From Alphaproteobacteria bacterium (GTDB taxonomy: Bacteria; Pseudomonadota; Alphaproteobacteria; UBA828): DNA of 64,000 nucleotides. The translations under genes were made by a program, and so were the position numbers. Numbering within the stretch: position 1 is the stretch's first letter; every line of letters starts with the position of its first letter. A model generated the notes under the pieces. That model was not told the origin of the DNA. It saw only the letters and a program-made list of their open reading frames with translations, and made no database searches. The DNA lies in the NCBI GenBank assembly GCA_022820945.1, contig JAJEEP010000140.1:1-64000 (forward strand), given 5' to 3'. Shown here one piece after another: positions 35,380 to 43,664 of this stretch.

Positions 35380-36753
35380 TCAGAGCCGGGCGACGGTCTC
35401 GGAGAACCGGGCCCGCCTGAGCAGCCGGCCGCGGCCGGGCGAGGCCAGAACCCGGCCACGGTCAACCACCACCTCCCCGCGCGAGAGCGTCAGGCGCGGC
35501 CATCCCTGGACCTCCCAGCCTTCGAAGGGGTCCCAGTCCGCCGCCGAGTGCATGTCTTCCGCACGGATGGTCTTCCTGGCCTCGGGATCGAACGCCACGA
35601 TGTCCGCATCTGCGCCGATGGCGATGGTGCCCTTGCGGGGATAGAGCCCGAAGAGCCGAGCCGGGTTGGTCGCCGTGACCTCGACCATGCGGTTGAGGCT
35701 GAGCCGCCGCTTCAGCACGCCCTGCGAATAGAGCAGCGGGACCATGGTCTCCAGCCCGGCCATGCCGGCGAGAATCTCGTCCACCTTGTCGAAGGTCTTC
35801 TTCTGCTGAAACGACCAGCCGTCATGGTCGGTGGCGACGGTCTGCAGGACCCCACTCTCCAGCCCCTGCCATAGGATCTCCATCTGGTCGGCCTCGCGGA
35901 GAGGAGGCCAGCCGGCGTAGAGGATGCCGTCCTCTTCCTCCATCCGGGCGCGCGAGAAGTGGAGGTAGCAGGGCCGGGTCTCGCCGTAGACCGTGTGGCC
36001 CCTGCCGCGTGCATTGGCGAGGCTCTCCAAGCTTTCCTCGCAGGAGAGGTGGACGAGGTAGGCCGGCACCTCCGCCACCTGCGCCATGCCGATGCCCCGC
36101 ATGGCGGCGATGCCTTCCGCGGCGCGCGGCCTGGATTCGGCGAAGTAAGCGGCGCCGTACTTGCCGTCCGCGTTGAAGCGGCGGGCCAGGTATTCCAGGC
36201 AGCAGGCGTCCTCGACGTGCAGGTTGACCAGCCCGCCGTGGCGGCCGACCTGCGCCATCATCCGCATGAAGCCGCCGATGTTCTGCTCGAACGTCCCCAT
36301 CATGAAGATCTTGAAGCTGGTGTGGCCGTCCGCGATGACGTCGGGGATCTGCTGGATCGTGGCGTCGTCGGGCTCGAAGACGGCGACATGAAAGCCGTAG
36401 TCGATGACGGCCTTGTCGCGGGCCTTGGCGTGCCACGCCTGGATCGTCTCCAGCGGGGTCTGGCCGGGGCCGGGCAGGGCGTAGTCGATGAGCGTGGTGA
36501 CACCGCCGCAGGCCGCCGCGACAGTGCCGCTATGGAAATCCTCGACCGATTGCAGGCCCTGGAACTCCACGTCGACGTGGGTGTGCACGTCGACGGCGCC
36601 CGGCAGCAGATAGAGGTCCGAAACGTCGATCTCGCGGGCCGCCGGGCCGAGGCCGAAGCCGAGGCGGACGATCCTGCCGCCTTCGATGCCGACGTCGGCG
36701 TCAAAGGTGTCACCGGCCGTCACGACCGTGCCGCCGCGCAGGATCAGGTCCAT
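35380..36753 (-). CDS. Dihydropyrimidinase/D-hydantoinase family amidohydrolase
   Basis: A 457-residue cyclic amidase. Binuclear metal ligands are visible: H57-x-H59 (DVHTHVD), K148 (SFKIFMMG, the carbamylated lysine), H179 (NLHVED), H235 (LVHLSCE) and D309 (ATDH). That complete set predicts an active enzyme opening hydantoin or dihydropyrimidine rings. It is downstream of an M29/NicX-like gene (29-bp gap) and a GFA gene in the same direction. It is unrelated in sequence to HyuAB at 21-25 kb, so the genome has two different ways to open such rings. Confidence 0.92.
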   Translation of the reverse strand: MDLILRGGTVVTAGDTFDADVGIEGGRIVRLGFGLGPAAREIDVSDLYLLPGAVDVHTHVDVEFQGLQSVEDFHSGTVAAACGGVTTLIDYALPGPGQTPLETIQAWHAKARDKAVIDYGFHVAVFEPDDATIQQIPDVIADGHTSFKIFMMGTFEQNIGGFMRMMAQVGRHGGLVNLHVEDACCLEYLARRFNADGKYGAAYFAESRPRAAEGIAAMRGIGMAQVAEVPAYLVHLSCEESLESLANARGRGHTVYGETRPCYLHFSRARMEEEDGILYAGWPPLREADQMEILWQGLESGVLQTVATDHDGWSFQQKKTFDKVDEILAGMAGLETMVPLLYSQGVLKRRLSLNRMVEVTATNPARLFGLYPRKGTIAIGADADIVAFDPEARKTIRAEDMHSAADWDPFEGWEVQGWPRLTLSRGEVVVDRGRVLASPGRGRLLRRARFSETVARL

Positions 36754-36782
36754 CTCAATCCCTCCCTTCCGGCCGCTCCCGT

Positions 36783-37772
36783 TCAGGTATCGAGGCGGAC
36801 GACGCCATTCTCCACCAGCACGCGGTCGTCGAGGCGGACGGTGGGGCGGTAGATGACCATGTCGAGGTGGACGCGGCAGCGCACCGTGCCGCCGTAATAA
36901 ATGTTGTCACCGAACGCGATGTGGACGTTGCCGCGCGCCTTCTTCTCCTCCTGGAAGCTGCCGTTGCGGAGGCACGCGCCGTTGAGGCCGATGCCGAACT
37001 CCGCGATGTTGTCGGCGTCGGGCACCGTCTCCAGGATGTGGCGAAGATGTGCGGCTTCGGGCCCCTCCCCGCTCACGCTCACGGCCCGTCCGCCCCTCAC
37101 CTCGACCCGGATCGGCGTCGCCGGCCGGGCGATGCCGGTGCCAGGCCCGTCGATCGCGATCACGCCCTCGGCCTTGCCTTCGAGCGGGCGGGAGGATACC
37201 TCGCCGTCGGAGAATGCGGCGTTCTTGCCCGCCTCGGTGGCGTAGCCGCACTCCACGACCACCGTGTCGGAGCCGATGGGCGCCGCGATATCGGTGCCGG
37301 CCTCCGTCGTGATACGCATGGTGTGCCCGGCCGCCCAGATCGCCGCCAGCGCCTGGCCTTCGGCGTAGAGCGCGCGGTAATCGGCGAGCGCGCCGCCGCT
37401 GGTAAAGTTGTCGAGGCTGCGCATCACCATGGACATGGTACGGATGCGCTTCTCCGTCAGAAGCTCCTTGACGCGGGCGGCATAGGCCGGCGCGCCGCCG
37501 GAGCCGGTCAGGCTGATCAGCACGTCGGTCCGCTCGAAGGCCGCCTCGACCATCGGGCTGAGCTCGTTCTTCCGCTCGGGCGGGCGCGAGGGCTGATGCA
37601 GGATGGCCCACTCCGCGCCGACCGAGGCTGCCACGTCGGCCAGCGCACGGACCATCGCCATCGCGCTGTGATCGTCGATGACGATCGCCACCGTCTCGCC
37701 GGCCTTGATCGCGAGCAGCTCACGCCCGACGAGGCGAGCGCTCTCGACCACGTCGATGGTCGCCAGCGCCAC
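36783..37772 (-). CDS. M29-type aminopeptidase/NicX-like metalloenzyme
   Basis: A 329-residue protein of the leucyl aminopeptidase (M29)/2,5-dihydroxypyridine dioxygenase NicX superfamily. The metal-binding C-terminal half shows the expected order of acids and histidines: NIAEFGIGLN, a conserved EEKKARGNVHIAFGDN, and HLDMVIYRP. NicX-type members cleave N-heteroaromatic rings; peptidases also occur, so the activity is open. It precedes the hydantoinase gene in a three-gene operon with a GFA protein. Confidence 0.8.
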   Translation of the reverse strand: MALATIDVVESARLVGRELLAIKAGETVAIVIDDHSAMAMVRALADVAASVGAEWAILHQPSRPPERKNELSPMVEAAFERTDVLISLTGSGGAPAYAARVKELLTEKRIRTMSMVMRSLDNFTSGGALADYRALYAEGQALAAIWAAGHTMRITTEAGTDIAAPIGSDTVVVECGYATEAGKNAAFSDGEVSSRPLEGKAEGVIAIDGPGTGIARPATPIRVEVRGGRAVSVSGEGPEAAHLRHILETVPDADNIAEFGIGLNGACLRNGSFQEEKKARGNVHIAFGDNIYYGGTVRCRVHLDMVIYRPTVRLDDRVLVENGVVRLDT

Positions 37773-37802
37773 GGCTGGAGTCTCCGGCGGGGTGGCCCGT
37801 CC

Positions 37803-38237
37803 CTAGCGCGCTTTCGCTGGCGGCGGAGAGCCCTTATCGAACGCGGGCAGGCCGTCCGGGAACCGGACCCAGGGATGCCGGCTCTCGTTCCAGACCACGC
37901 GAGAGGGCGCGCCGAAGCCGGGCGCGCCGAAGCAGCCAACGGCCACGCCGAAATGGTCGGGGCGAAGCTCGGCAAACCAGTAGACGCTGGTGCCGCACGA
38001 GGGGCAGAAGTTGATCGAGACCGTCAGCCCCGAATCCGCCACCCGCGTGTAGTTGCCCGCCGCGCCCTCCGCCGAGACCGCCTCCTTGCGGAAGTAGGCG
38101 CCGACGCCGAAGGGGCTGCCGGTGCGGCGCTGGCAGGCGATGCAGCTGCAAGCGACGACGAGGTCCGGATCGCCGGTCGTCGTCACCCGCAGCCCGCCGC
38201 AGCCGCATGTCGCCCGGTGAGTGTCTTGGCCGGTCAT
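37803..38237 (-). CDS. GFA/CENP-V family zinc protein
   Basis: A 144-residue protein with the GFA zinc cysteine pattern: CGCGGL near the N-terminus, CSCIACQRRTGS, and NFCPSCGTSVYW. The fold is that of glutathione-dependent formaldehyde-activating enzyme, but most GFA-family proteins have no proven activity. It is the first gene of the GFA-M29-hydantoinase group. The palindromic repeat element lies upstream. Confidence 0.9.
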   Translation of the reverse strand: MTGQDTHRATCGCGGLRVTTTGDPDLVVACSCIACQRRTGSPFGVGAYFRKEAVSAEGAAGNYTRVADSGLTVSINFCPSCGTSVYWFAELRPDHFGVAVGCFGAPGFGAPSRVVWNESRHPWVRFPDGLPAFDKGSPPPAKAR

Positions 38238-38308
38238 GGGAGCCTCCGCCGCTCGATTCGATCAGTCCACCTTAGCCGCCCGGTTGGCGCTCGCATACCG
38301 CGCGGTTG

Positions 38309-38574
38309 GCCCGCATGTCTCACCGTGGTCATGGTCTGCGCGGCGCCATCCGGCCGACAGGGCAGGAAAGGCGCGCAGCGCGATGCGGGGACATCGGGCA
38401 AGCGCCTTGACGAACCCTGTCGGCCGGAGGGCACCGCCCTTCGGGTCGCGCCCAGGCGTCCGCCCGCGGTTTCGCGGGCCTCAACCGTATTCCCCGACAC
38501 GCTTTTCGGCCCGCTCCTTGCGGATCGAACGCCTGGGCGCGACGTAGGCCGTGACCACGGTGAGACATGCGGGC
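38309..38574. repeat. 266-bp palindromic element (copy 2), MITE-like or structured-RNA repeat
   Basis: The ends are a perfect 22-bp inverted repeat, 38309-38330 and 38553-38574 (gcccgcatgtctcaccgtggtc). Nested inside are further stems: cggccgacaggg 38351-38362 with 38415-38426; a 15-bp stem 38445-38459 with 38529-38543; and hairpin cccgcg-gttt-cgcggg 38463-38478. From 38393 to 38575 it matches window positions 1-183 without gaps at about 91% identity. No protein is encoded. No target-site duplication was seen. It ends 15 bp before recG. Confidence 0.85.
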
Positions 38575-38589
38575 TAGGGTTCTCGCATC

Positions 38590-40671
38590 ATGCGCCCGGC
38601 GATCCTCAATCCGCTGTTCGCGCCGGCGACGGTGCTGCCGGGGGTCGGCGCCCGCACGGCCACGGCCTACGAGAAGCTGGCCGGGCCGCTGGTGGTGCAC
38701 CTGCTCTGGCACCTGCCGTCCGGGCTGATCGACCGGCGCCACGCGCCGAAGGTGGCCAAGGCCGAGGCCGGCGCCACAGCGACGCTCACCGTGCGCGTCG
38801 ATCGCCACCAGCCCTCGCCGGACCGCAGGCGCCCCACCAAGGTCTACTGCTCCGACGAGACGGGATCGCTCACGCTGGTCTTCTTCCACGCAAAGGGCGA
38901 CTGGCTGCGGCAACGGCTGCCCGAAGGCTCGGTGCGGGTGGTGAGCGGGCGCGTCGAGCACTACGGCAGCGAAATCCAGATGGCGCATCCGGATCACATC
39001 GCACCGCTGGATCAGCGCGAGAGCGTGCAGACGGTCGAGCCGATCTATCCGCTGACGGCAGGCGTCACGCTGAAGCCGATGACCCGCGCGGTGCGCGCCG
39101 CTCTGGCGCGGGCGCCGGCGGTGCCGGAATGGATCGAGCCCCGCCTGGTCGAGGCGCGCGGTTGGCCGGCGTGGAACGAGGCGCTCGCGGCCGCGCACGC
39201 GCCCGAGAACGCCGCCGACCTGGAGCCCGACACCCCGGTGCGCTCCCGCCTCGCCTACGACGAGCTGCTGGCGAACCAACTCGCGCTGGCGCTGGTTCGG
39301 CGCTCCGCCAGAGGCGGACGCGGCCGTGCCATCGAGGGCGACGGCCGGCTCCGCCGCGCGGTGGAGGCGGCCCTCCCCTTCACCCTGACCGAAAGCCAGC
39401 GCGCCGCCGCCGGCGAAATCGCAGACGACCTCGCGAAGGAGCGCCGCATGCTTCGCCTGCTGCAGGGCGATGTCGGCAGCGGCAAGACCGTGGTGGCGCT
39501 CTACGCCATGCTGGTCGCGGTGGAGGCCGGCGCGCAGGCCGCGCTGATGGTGCCGACCGAGCTGCTGGCGAACCAGCACGCGGAAACGCTCGGCGCGCTG
39601 CTGGAAGGCAGCGGCGTCGCGCTTGCCCTGCTCACGGGACGGGAGAAGGGGCGCGCCCGCGAGCGGACCCTGGCGGCGCTCGCCGCCGGCGAGGTCGATA
39701 TCCTGGTCGGCACACACGCGCTGTTTCAGAAGGGGGTAGACTTCAAGGACCTCGCGCTGGCCGTGGTCGACGAGCAGCACCGCTTCGGCGTTCACCAGCG
39801 CATGTTGCTCGCGCGCAAGGGGCCGGCGGCGGACCTGCTGGTGATGACCGCGACCCCGATCCCGCGCTCGCTGGTGCTCACCGCCTACGGCGACATGGAC
39901 GTCTCGCGCATCGAAGGGCGGCTGCCGGGCCGGGCCGCCGTCGCCACCCGCGCCATGCCGCTGGAGCGGCTGGAGGAGGTCGTCGCCGCCGTGCGCCGTG
40001 CGCGCGGCGCCGGCGCCAAGGTCTACTGGGTCTGCCCGCTGGTGGAGGACTCGGAGGCCGTGGACCTCGCCGCCGCGACCGACCGTCACGCCAGGCTGGC
40101 CGAGGCCTTCGGCGCCCGCGTCGCGCTGATCCACGGCCGCATGAAGGGGCCGGAGAAGGACGCCGCCATGGCCGCCTTCGCGGGCGACGGCGCCGACATC
40201 CTGGTGGCGACGACGGTGGTCGAGGTGGGCGTGGACGTGGCCGCGGCCACCATCATGATCGTCGAGCACGCGGAGCGATTCGGCCTCGCCCAGCTGCACC
40301 AGTTGCGCGGGCGGGTCGGGCGCGGGGCGAAGCCGGGCACCTGCCTGCTGCTCTACGCAGCACCCCTGGGCGAGACCGCGCGGGCGCGGCTCAACATCCT
40401 GCGCGAGACCGACGACGGCTTTCGCATCGCCGAGGAGGACCTGCGGCTCCGGGGCGCCGGCGAGCTGCTAGGCACACGCCAGAGCGGGATGCCGGCCTTC
40501 CACCTCGCCGATCTCGCGGTGCACGAAGAGCTGCTCGCGGTCGCGCGCGACGACGTGCGCCTGGTGCTGGAGCGCGACCCGGAGCTGGAAGCCGAGCGCG
40601 GCCAGGCGCTGCGCACGCTGCTCTACCTGTTCGAGCGCGACATGGCGGTGCGCTACCTGCGCTCGGGCTAG
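38590..40671 (+). CDS. recG: ATP-dependent DNA helicase RecG
   Basis: A 693-residue protein, normal for RecG. An N-terminal wedge/OB domain (about 1-170) precedes the helicase core. Walker A is GDVGSGKT (293-300), the DExH box is DEQH (394-397), followed by MTATPIPRSL, and the C-terminal helicase half has TTVVEVGVDV and HQLRGRVGRG. RecG remodels stalled replication forks and Holliday junctions. It stands alone in orientation. The structured repeat is immediately upstream and an IS remnant immediately downstream of the stop codon. Confidence 0.97.
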   Translation: MRPAILNPLFAPATVLPGVGARTATAYEKLAGPLVVHLLWHLPSGLIDRRHAPKVAKAEAGATATLTVRVDRHQPSPDRRRPTKVYCSDETGSLTLVFFHAKGDWLRQRLPEGSVRVVSGRVEHYGSEIQMAHPDHIAPLDQRESVQTVEPIYPLTAGVTLKPMTRAVRAALARAPAVPEWIEPRLVEARGWPAWNEALAAAHAPENAADLEPDTPVRSRLAYDELLANQLALALVRRSARGGRGRAIEGDGRLRRAVEAALPFTLTESQRAAAGEIADDLAKERRMLRLLQGDVGSGKTVVALYAMLVAVEAGAQAALMVPTELLANQHAETLGALLEGSGVALALLTGREKGRARERTLAALAAGEVDILVGTHALFQKGVDFKDLALAVVDEQHRFGVHQRMLLARKGPAADLLVMTATPIPRSLVLTAYGDMDVSRIEGRLPGRAAVATRAMPLERLEEVVAAVRRARGAGAKVYWVCPLVEDSEAVDLAAATDRHARLAEAFGARVALIHGRMKGPEKDAAMAAFAGDGADILVATTVVEVGVDVAAATIMIVEHAERFGLAQLHQLRGRVGRGAKPGTCLLLYAAPLGETARARLNILRETDDGFRIAEEDLRLRGAGELLGTRQSGMPAFHLADLAVHEELLAVARDDVRLVLERDPELEAERGQALRTLLYLFERDMAVRYLRSG

Positions 40672-41320
40672 CAGTCTGTCGGACTTTGGGGTCGGATTGC
40701 GACTATGAGCGATGTGGCCGTCGTTTGCCGGCGGCACGCTTGAGGTTGGATGAGACGGCGGGCTTGCGGTTGGGGTGATCGCCGGAACGTCGTTCTCCGG
40801 TACTGCCGGGCTGTGTCGACGCATTTACATCGAGACAACGGGCCAGAAACGCCGTCATGACGCCAGGGACAGCGTCAGCTTGTGCAGGCGCTTGCAGTTG
40901 TAGGCCAGCGCCACCAGGTCCCACTCGCCCGCCACCTTGGCGAGGCCGCGCAGCGAGAAGCGGGTGAAGCCGAGAACCGCCTTGATGACGCCGAACACCG
41001 GCTCGACGGTTTGCCGGCGCAGCTTATAGAGAGCACGGCTCTCTTCGCTGGCCAGCTTCTCCGCCATCGTCTTCAACCACTCGGCCTTGGGCTCCCTCGG
41101 CGCCGCCGGCTTGGCCGGGCGGAAGTCGTGGCGCCACCGCCGGCCTTCCGAAGCCGTCGCCGCCAGAACCGTCTCGGGCCGGCCCAGTTCGGCCGCGATC
41201 GCCGCGATGTCTGCCACCAACTCGTTGCGGTCGCTGGCGCAGGTGCCGACCCGCGCCCCCACGATCAGCTGAGAGCCCTCAGCATCCACCACCGCTTGCG
41301 CATAATTTGAGTGGCGCAAC
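40672..41320 (-). mobile_element. Truncated insertion sequence, IS1182/IS5-like
   Basis: The remnant begins right after the recG stop with cagtctgtcggactttgg, resembling an IS terminal inverted repeat (…CCGACAGACTG on the other strand). It contains only the 3' part of a DDE transposase gene. The opposite terminal repeat is absent; homology stops at about 41320 and scpB starts to be read from 41417. It has lost its 5' half and should be immobile. Confidence 0.78.
40855..41320 (-). pseudogene. Transposase C-terminal fragment
   Basis: About 155 residues of an IS1182/IS5-type DDE transposase. Visible parts are LRHSNYAQAVVDAEGSQLIVGAR (the region after the second Asp), a spacer, and ALYKLRRQTVEPVFGVIK, which includes the catalytic Glu, followed by the typical LRGLAKVAGEWDLVALAYN end. 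The N-terminal half with the first Asp is missing. The 241-residue track ORF joins this fragment to antisense scpB sequence and is not a real protein. Confidence 0.85.
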
Positions 41321-41416
41321 TTGGGCCTAGCAGGTGCATGAGCGCGCGGAGCAGGCCGCGTTCGCAGTGGAACTTCGGGTTGGAGGGTGGTGGCGGTTCT
41401 GCGTTCGCCGACGCGC

Positions 41417-42154
41417 TTACGCCGGTCCGCCCCGGCCAGAGAGAGGCACGACCGTCGTGGAGATCGCCTCGGCGGAGTCATCCTCTTCGGCGTCTTCGGC
41501 GATATCGGTCGCGTCTCCGTCGTCCTCCTCAACCGGCAACTGAACGGGCGCCTCGTCTTGCCCTTCCGCTGCCGGATCAACGCTGTCGAGGAGTCCTGCA
41601 GCCTCCAGCTCGTCGACGCCGGGAAGGTCGTCCAGGCTCTCCAGCCCGAAGTGCTCCATGAATGCCGACGTGGTCACCCAGGTGACCGGGCGCCCGGGCG
41701 TGCGGCGGCGGCCTTTCGGCGCGATCCAACCCGCGTCCAGCAGGATGTCGAGCGTGCCTCGCCCCAGGTGGACGCCGCGAATCTCCTCCACCTCCGCCCG
41801 CGTCACCGGCTGGTGATAGGCGATGATCGCAAGGGTCTCCAGGGCCGCCCGCGACAAACGCCGGCGGACGACCCGGTGTACGGCCAAATGATCGGCCAGG
41901 TCCGCCGCGGTTCGGAAGGTCCAGCCGCCGGCGACCTTCACGAGCCGGATTCCGCGGTGCTCGTAGTATGCCGCGAGCGTGGCGAGCTCCCCCTCGACAT
42001 CGGTGCCCGCCGGCACCTGAGCCGCGAGTGTCGCGGCATCAATCGGCCCGCCCGCCGCGAAGATCATCGCCTCCATGATGCGGCGGGCCTGGGCCGCGCG
42101 CTCCCCGTCCTCAGTGGGCTCTGCGGACGGTGACAACTCGGGTGATTCGGTCAT
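41417..42154 (-). CDS. scpB: Segregation and condensation protein B
   Basis: A 245-residue ScpB. Paired winged-helix domains are indicated by RRIMEAMIFAAGGPIDAATLA and LSRAALETLAIIAYHQPVTRAEVEEIRGV. The C-terminal tail is long and acidic. ScpB dimerises and, with ScpA and SMC, forms the bacterial condensin. The start overlaps the scpA stop by 4 bp. It is the last gene of the dgt-argS operon; the tatABC genes that often follow in alphaproteobacteria are replaced by an IS remnant and recG. Confidence 0.95.
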   Translation of the reverse strand: MTESPELSPSAEPTEDGERAAQARRIMEAMIFAAGGPIDAATLAAQVPAGTDVEGELATLAAYYEHRGIRLVKVAGGWTFRTAADLADHLAVHRVVRRRLSRAALETLAIIAYHQPVTRAEVEEIRGVHLGRGTLDILLDAGWIAPKGRRRTPGRPVTWVTTSAFMEHFGLESLDDLPGVDELEAAGLLDSVDPAAEGQDEAPVQLPVEEDDGDATDIAEDAEEDDSAEAISTTVVPLSGRGGPA

Positions 42155-42972
42155 GTCTCTTCCCGCCTCCGACGGAGGTAGATCGGGCCGAACGGTTCCA
42201 ACTGGCGAAGCTGCAACTGGCCCTCGCGCGCAAGCTCCAGCGATGCGGCCAGTGTGCTCGCCACACCCGAGCGTGCGGCTGCATCGCTTTCCGGGCCGGA
42301 GCCGCGAGGCAGAAAGCGCTCCAGTATCTCCCAGTCCGGCGTGCTGCCCAGCAACTGAGTCAGCCGCTTGTAGGCGTCTTCCATCGAGTGATAGGCGCTG
42401 AGCTCGATCAGCAGGCCGCGAGGCTTGCGGCGGATGCGGTGGGCAGCGTACGCCCGCAACAGCTCGACGAGCGTGCCTTCGTGGAGCGCTTCCTCACGCA
42501 CGGGCAGGCCCTCGGCCGCACCGGCGGCGAAGACGTCCCGCCCGAGCTGCGGGCGGTCCATCAGCCTCGCCGCAGCGTCGCGCATCGCAGACAGACGACG
42601 CAGCCTGAGGGCGAGCGCGGCGGCCATCTCTGGGCCGCTCGGCTCCTCGTCATTGGTCTCCTCGTCGGGCAGGAGCAGGCGCGACTTGAGGTAGGCGAGC
42701 CACGCCGCCATGACCAGATAGTTGGCCGCAAGCTCCAGGCGAAGCCGGCGCGCCTGGGCGACGTAGTCCAGATACTGCTCGGCCAGCGCCAATATCGAGA
42801 TGCGGGCGAGATCGACCTTCTGAGTGCGTGCAAGCGTGAGCAGCAAATCGAGCGGCCCCTCGAACCCGTCGAGATTGACGATCAGCGTGGGCTCGTCGCC
42901 TGCAACACCGGGTTTGCGCGCGGCCGGGCCCTCCGCACTCGCGTCGTCTTCGAACGGTGTCAGATGAGCCAT
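42151..42972 (-). CDS. scpA: Segregation and condensation protein A
   Basis: A 273-residue kleisin from ATG 42972 (MAHLTPFEDD). The N-terminal block FEGPLDLLLTLARTQKVDLARISI is diagnostic, as is YLVMAAWLAYLKSRLLLP, and the C-terminal winged-helix segment ends the protein. ScpA bridges SMC heads. Its start lies 13 bp inside the preceding protease gene; the track ORF over-extends into that gene. Confidence 0.95.
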   Translation of the reverse strand: MAHLTPFEDDASAEGPAARKPGVAGDEPTLIVNLDGFEGPLDLLLTLARTQKVDLARISILALAEQYLDYVAQARRLRLELAANYLVMAAWLAYLKSRLLLPDEETNDEEPSGPEMAAALALRLRRLSAMRDAAARLMDRPQLGRDVFAAGAAEGLPVREEALHEGTLVELLRAYAAHRIRRKPRGLLIELSAYHSMEDAYKRLTQLLGSTPDWEILERFLPRGSGPESDAAARSGVASTLAASLELAREGQLQLRQLEPFGPIYLRRRREET

Positions 42973-43664
42973 GACACCAACGCCTCCACGCCGAATACGC
43001 CGACGATCAACTCGAAACCTGCCGCCGTCGGCGGCAGGATGATCGCCGCCAGCGGGTTGAACGCGCTGCCAAACTCGGCCGCCAACAGCGGCACGAGAAA
43101 GAACGCGACCAGCACGGCAATTATACCGAAGCGCTCGAGTCGCGCGAAACGCTCGGCATGGCGCGGCGGGAGCAGCCCGTGCACCACACGGCCGCCGTCG
43201 AGCGGCGGCACCGGCAGCATGTTGAAGATGGCCAGCACGAGGTTGATGACGATGCCGAGGGTGAACGTCGCCTGCCACCATTCCGCCAGCGACGCCGGAA
43301 GGGCCGGTGCCACGTGAAGCAGCAACGCCGAGAGACAGGCCAGCAGGATGTTCATCCCGGGCCCCGCGAGCGCCACCAGGACCATGCCGCCCCTGGGGTT
43401 GCGTAGCCTCGCCGGGTTGACCGGCACCGGCTTCGCGAAGCCGAAGACGAAGGGCGCGCCAACGGCGATGAGTGCGCCCGGCAGCAGGATCGTGCCCACC
43501 GGATGAACATGCTTGATCGGATTGAGTGTGACGCGGCCAAGCCTCTTCGCCGTGTCATCGCCGAGCCTGAGGGCAGCCCAACCGTGGGCGGCCTCGTGCA
43601 AGGTGATGGCGAACAGCACCGGTATCACCCAGACCGATGCGGCCAGGATCCACGCCTCGATCAC
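42960..43664 (-). CDS. Site-2 protease family (M50) membrane metalloprotease
   Basis: A 234-residue polytopic protein. The zinc motif HExxH is HEAAH in the first helix region, and the second motif is NMLPVPPLDGG, whose Asp completes the zinc site. This is the short rhomboid-adjacent M50 subgroup without PDZ domains. Such proteases cut transmembrane substrates, but the target is unknown. It overlaps nagZ by 4 bp and scpA by 13 bp. Confidence 0.92.
   Translation of the reverse strand: MIEAWILAASVWVIPVLFAITLHEAAHGWAALRLGDDTAKRLGRVTLNPIKHVHPVGTILLPGALIAVGAPFVFGFAKPVPVNPARLRNPRGGMVLVALAGPGMNILLACLSALLLHVAPALPASLAEWWQATFTLGIVINLVLAIFNMLPVPPLDGGRVVHGLLPPRHAERFARLERFGIIAVLVAFFLVPLLAAEFGSAFNPLAAIILPPTAAGFELIVGVFGVEALVSWLI

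Noticed and set aside
36867-40778. 1303-residue plus-strand ORF
   Set aside because: Antisense to the M29-like and GFA genes and out of frame with recG; low-complexity shadow sequence.
40855-41580. 241-residue minus-strand ORF as a complete transposase
   Set aside because: Only the C-terminal portion up to about 41320 is transposase; the rest overlaps scpB in another frame.
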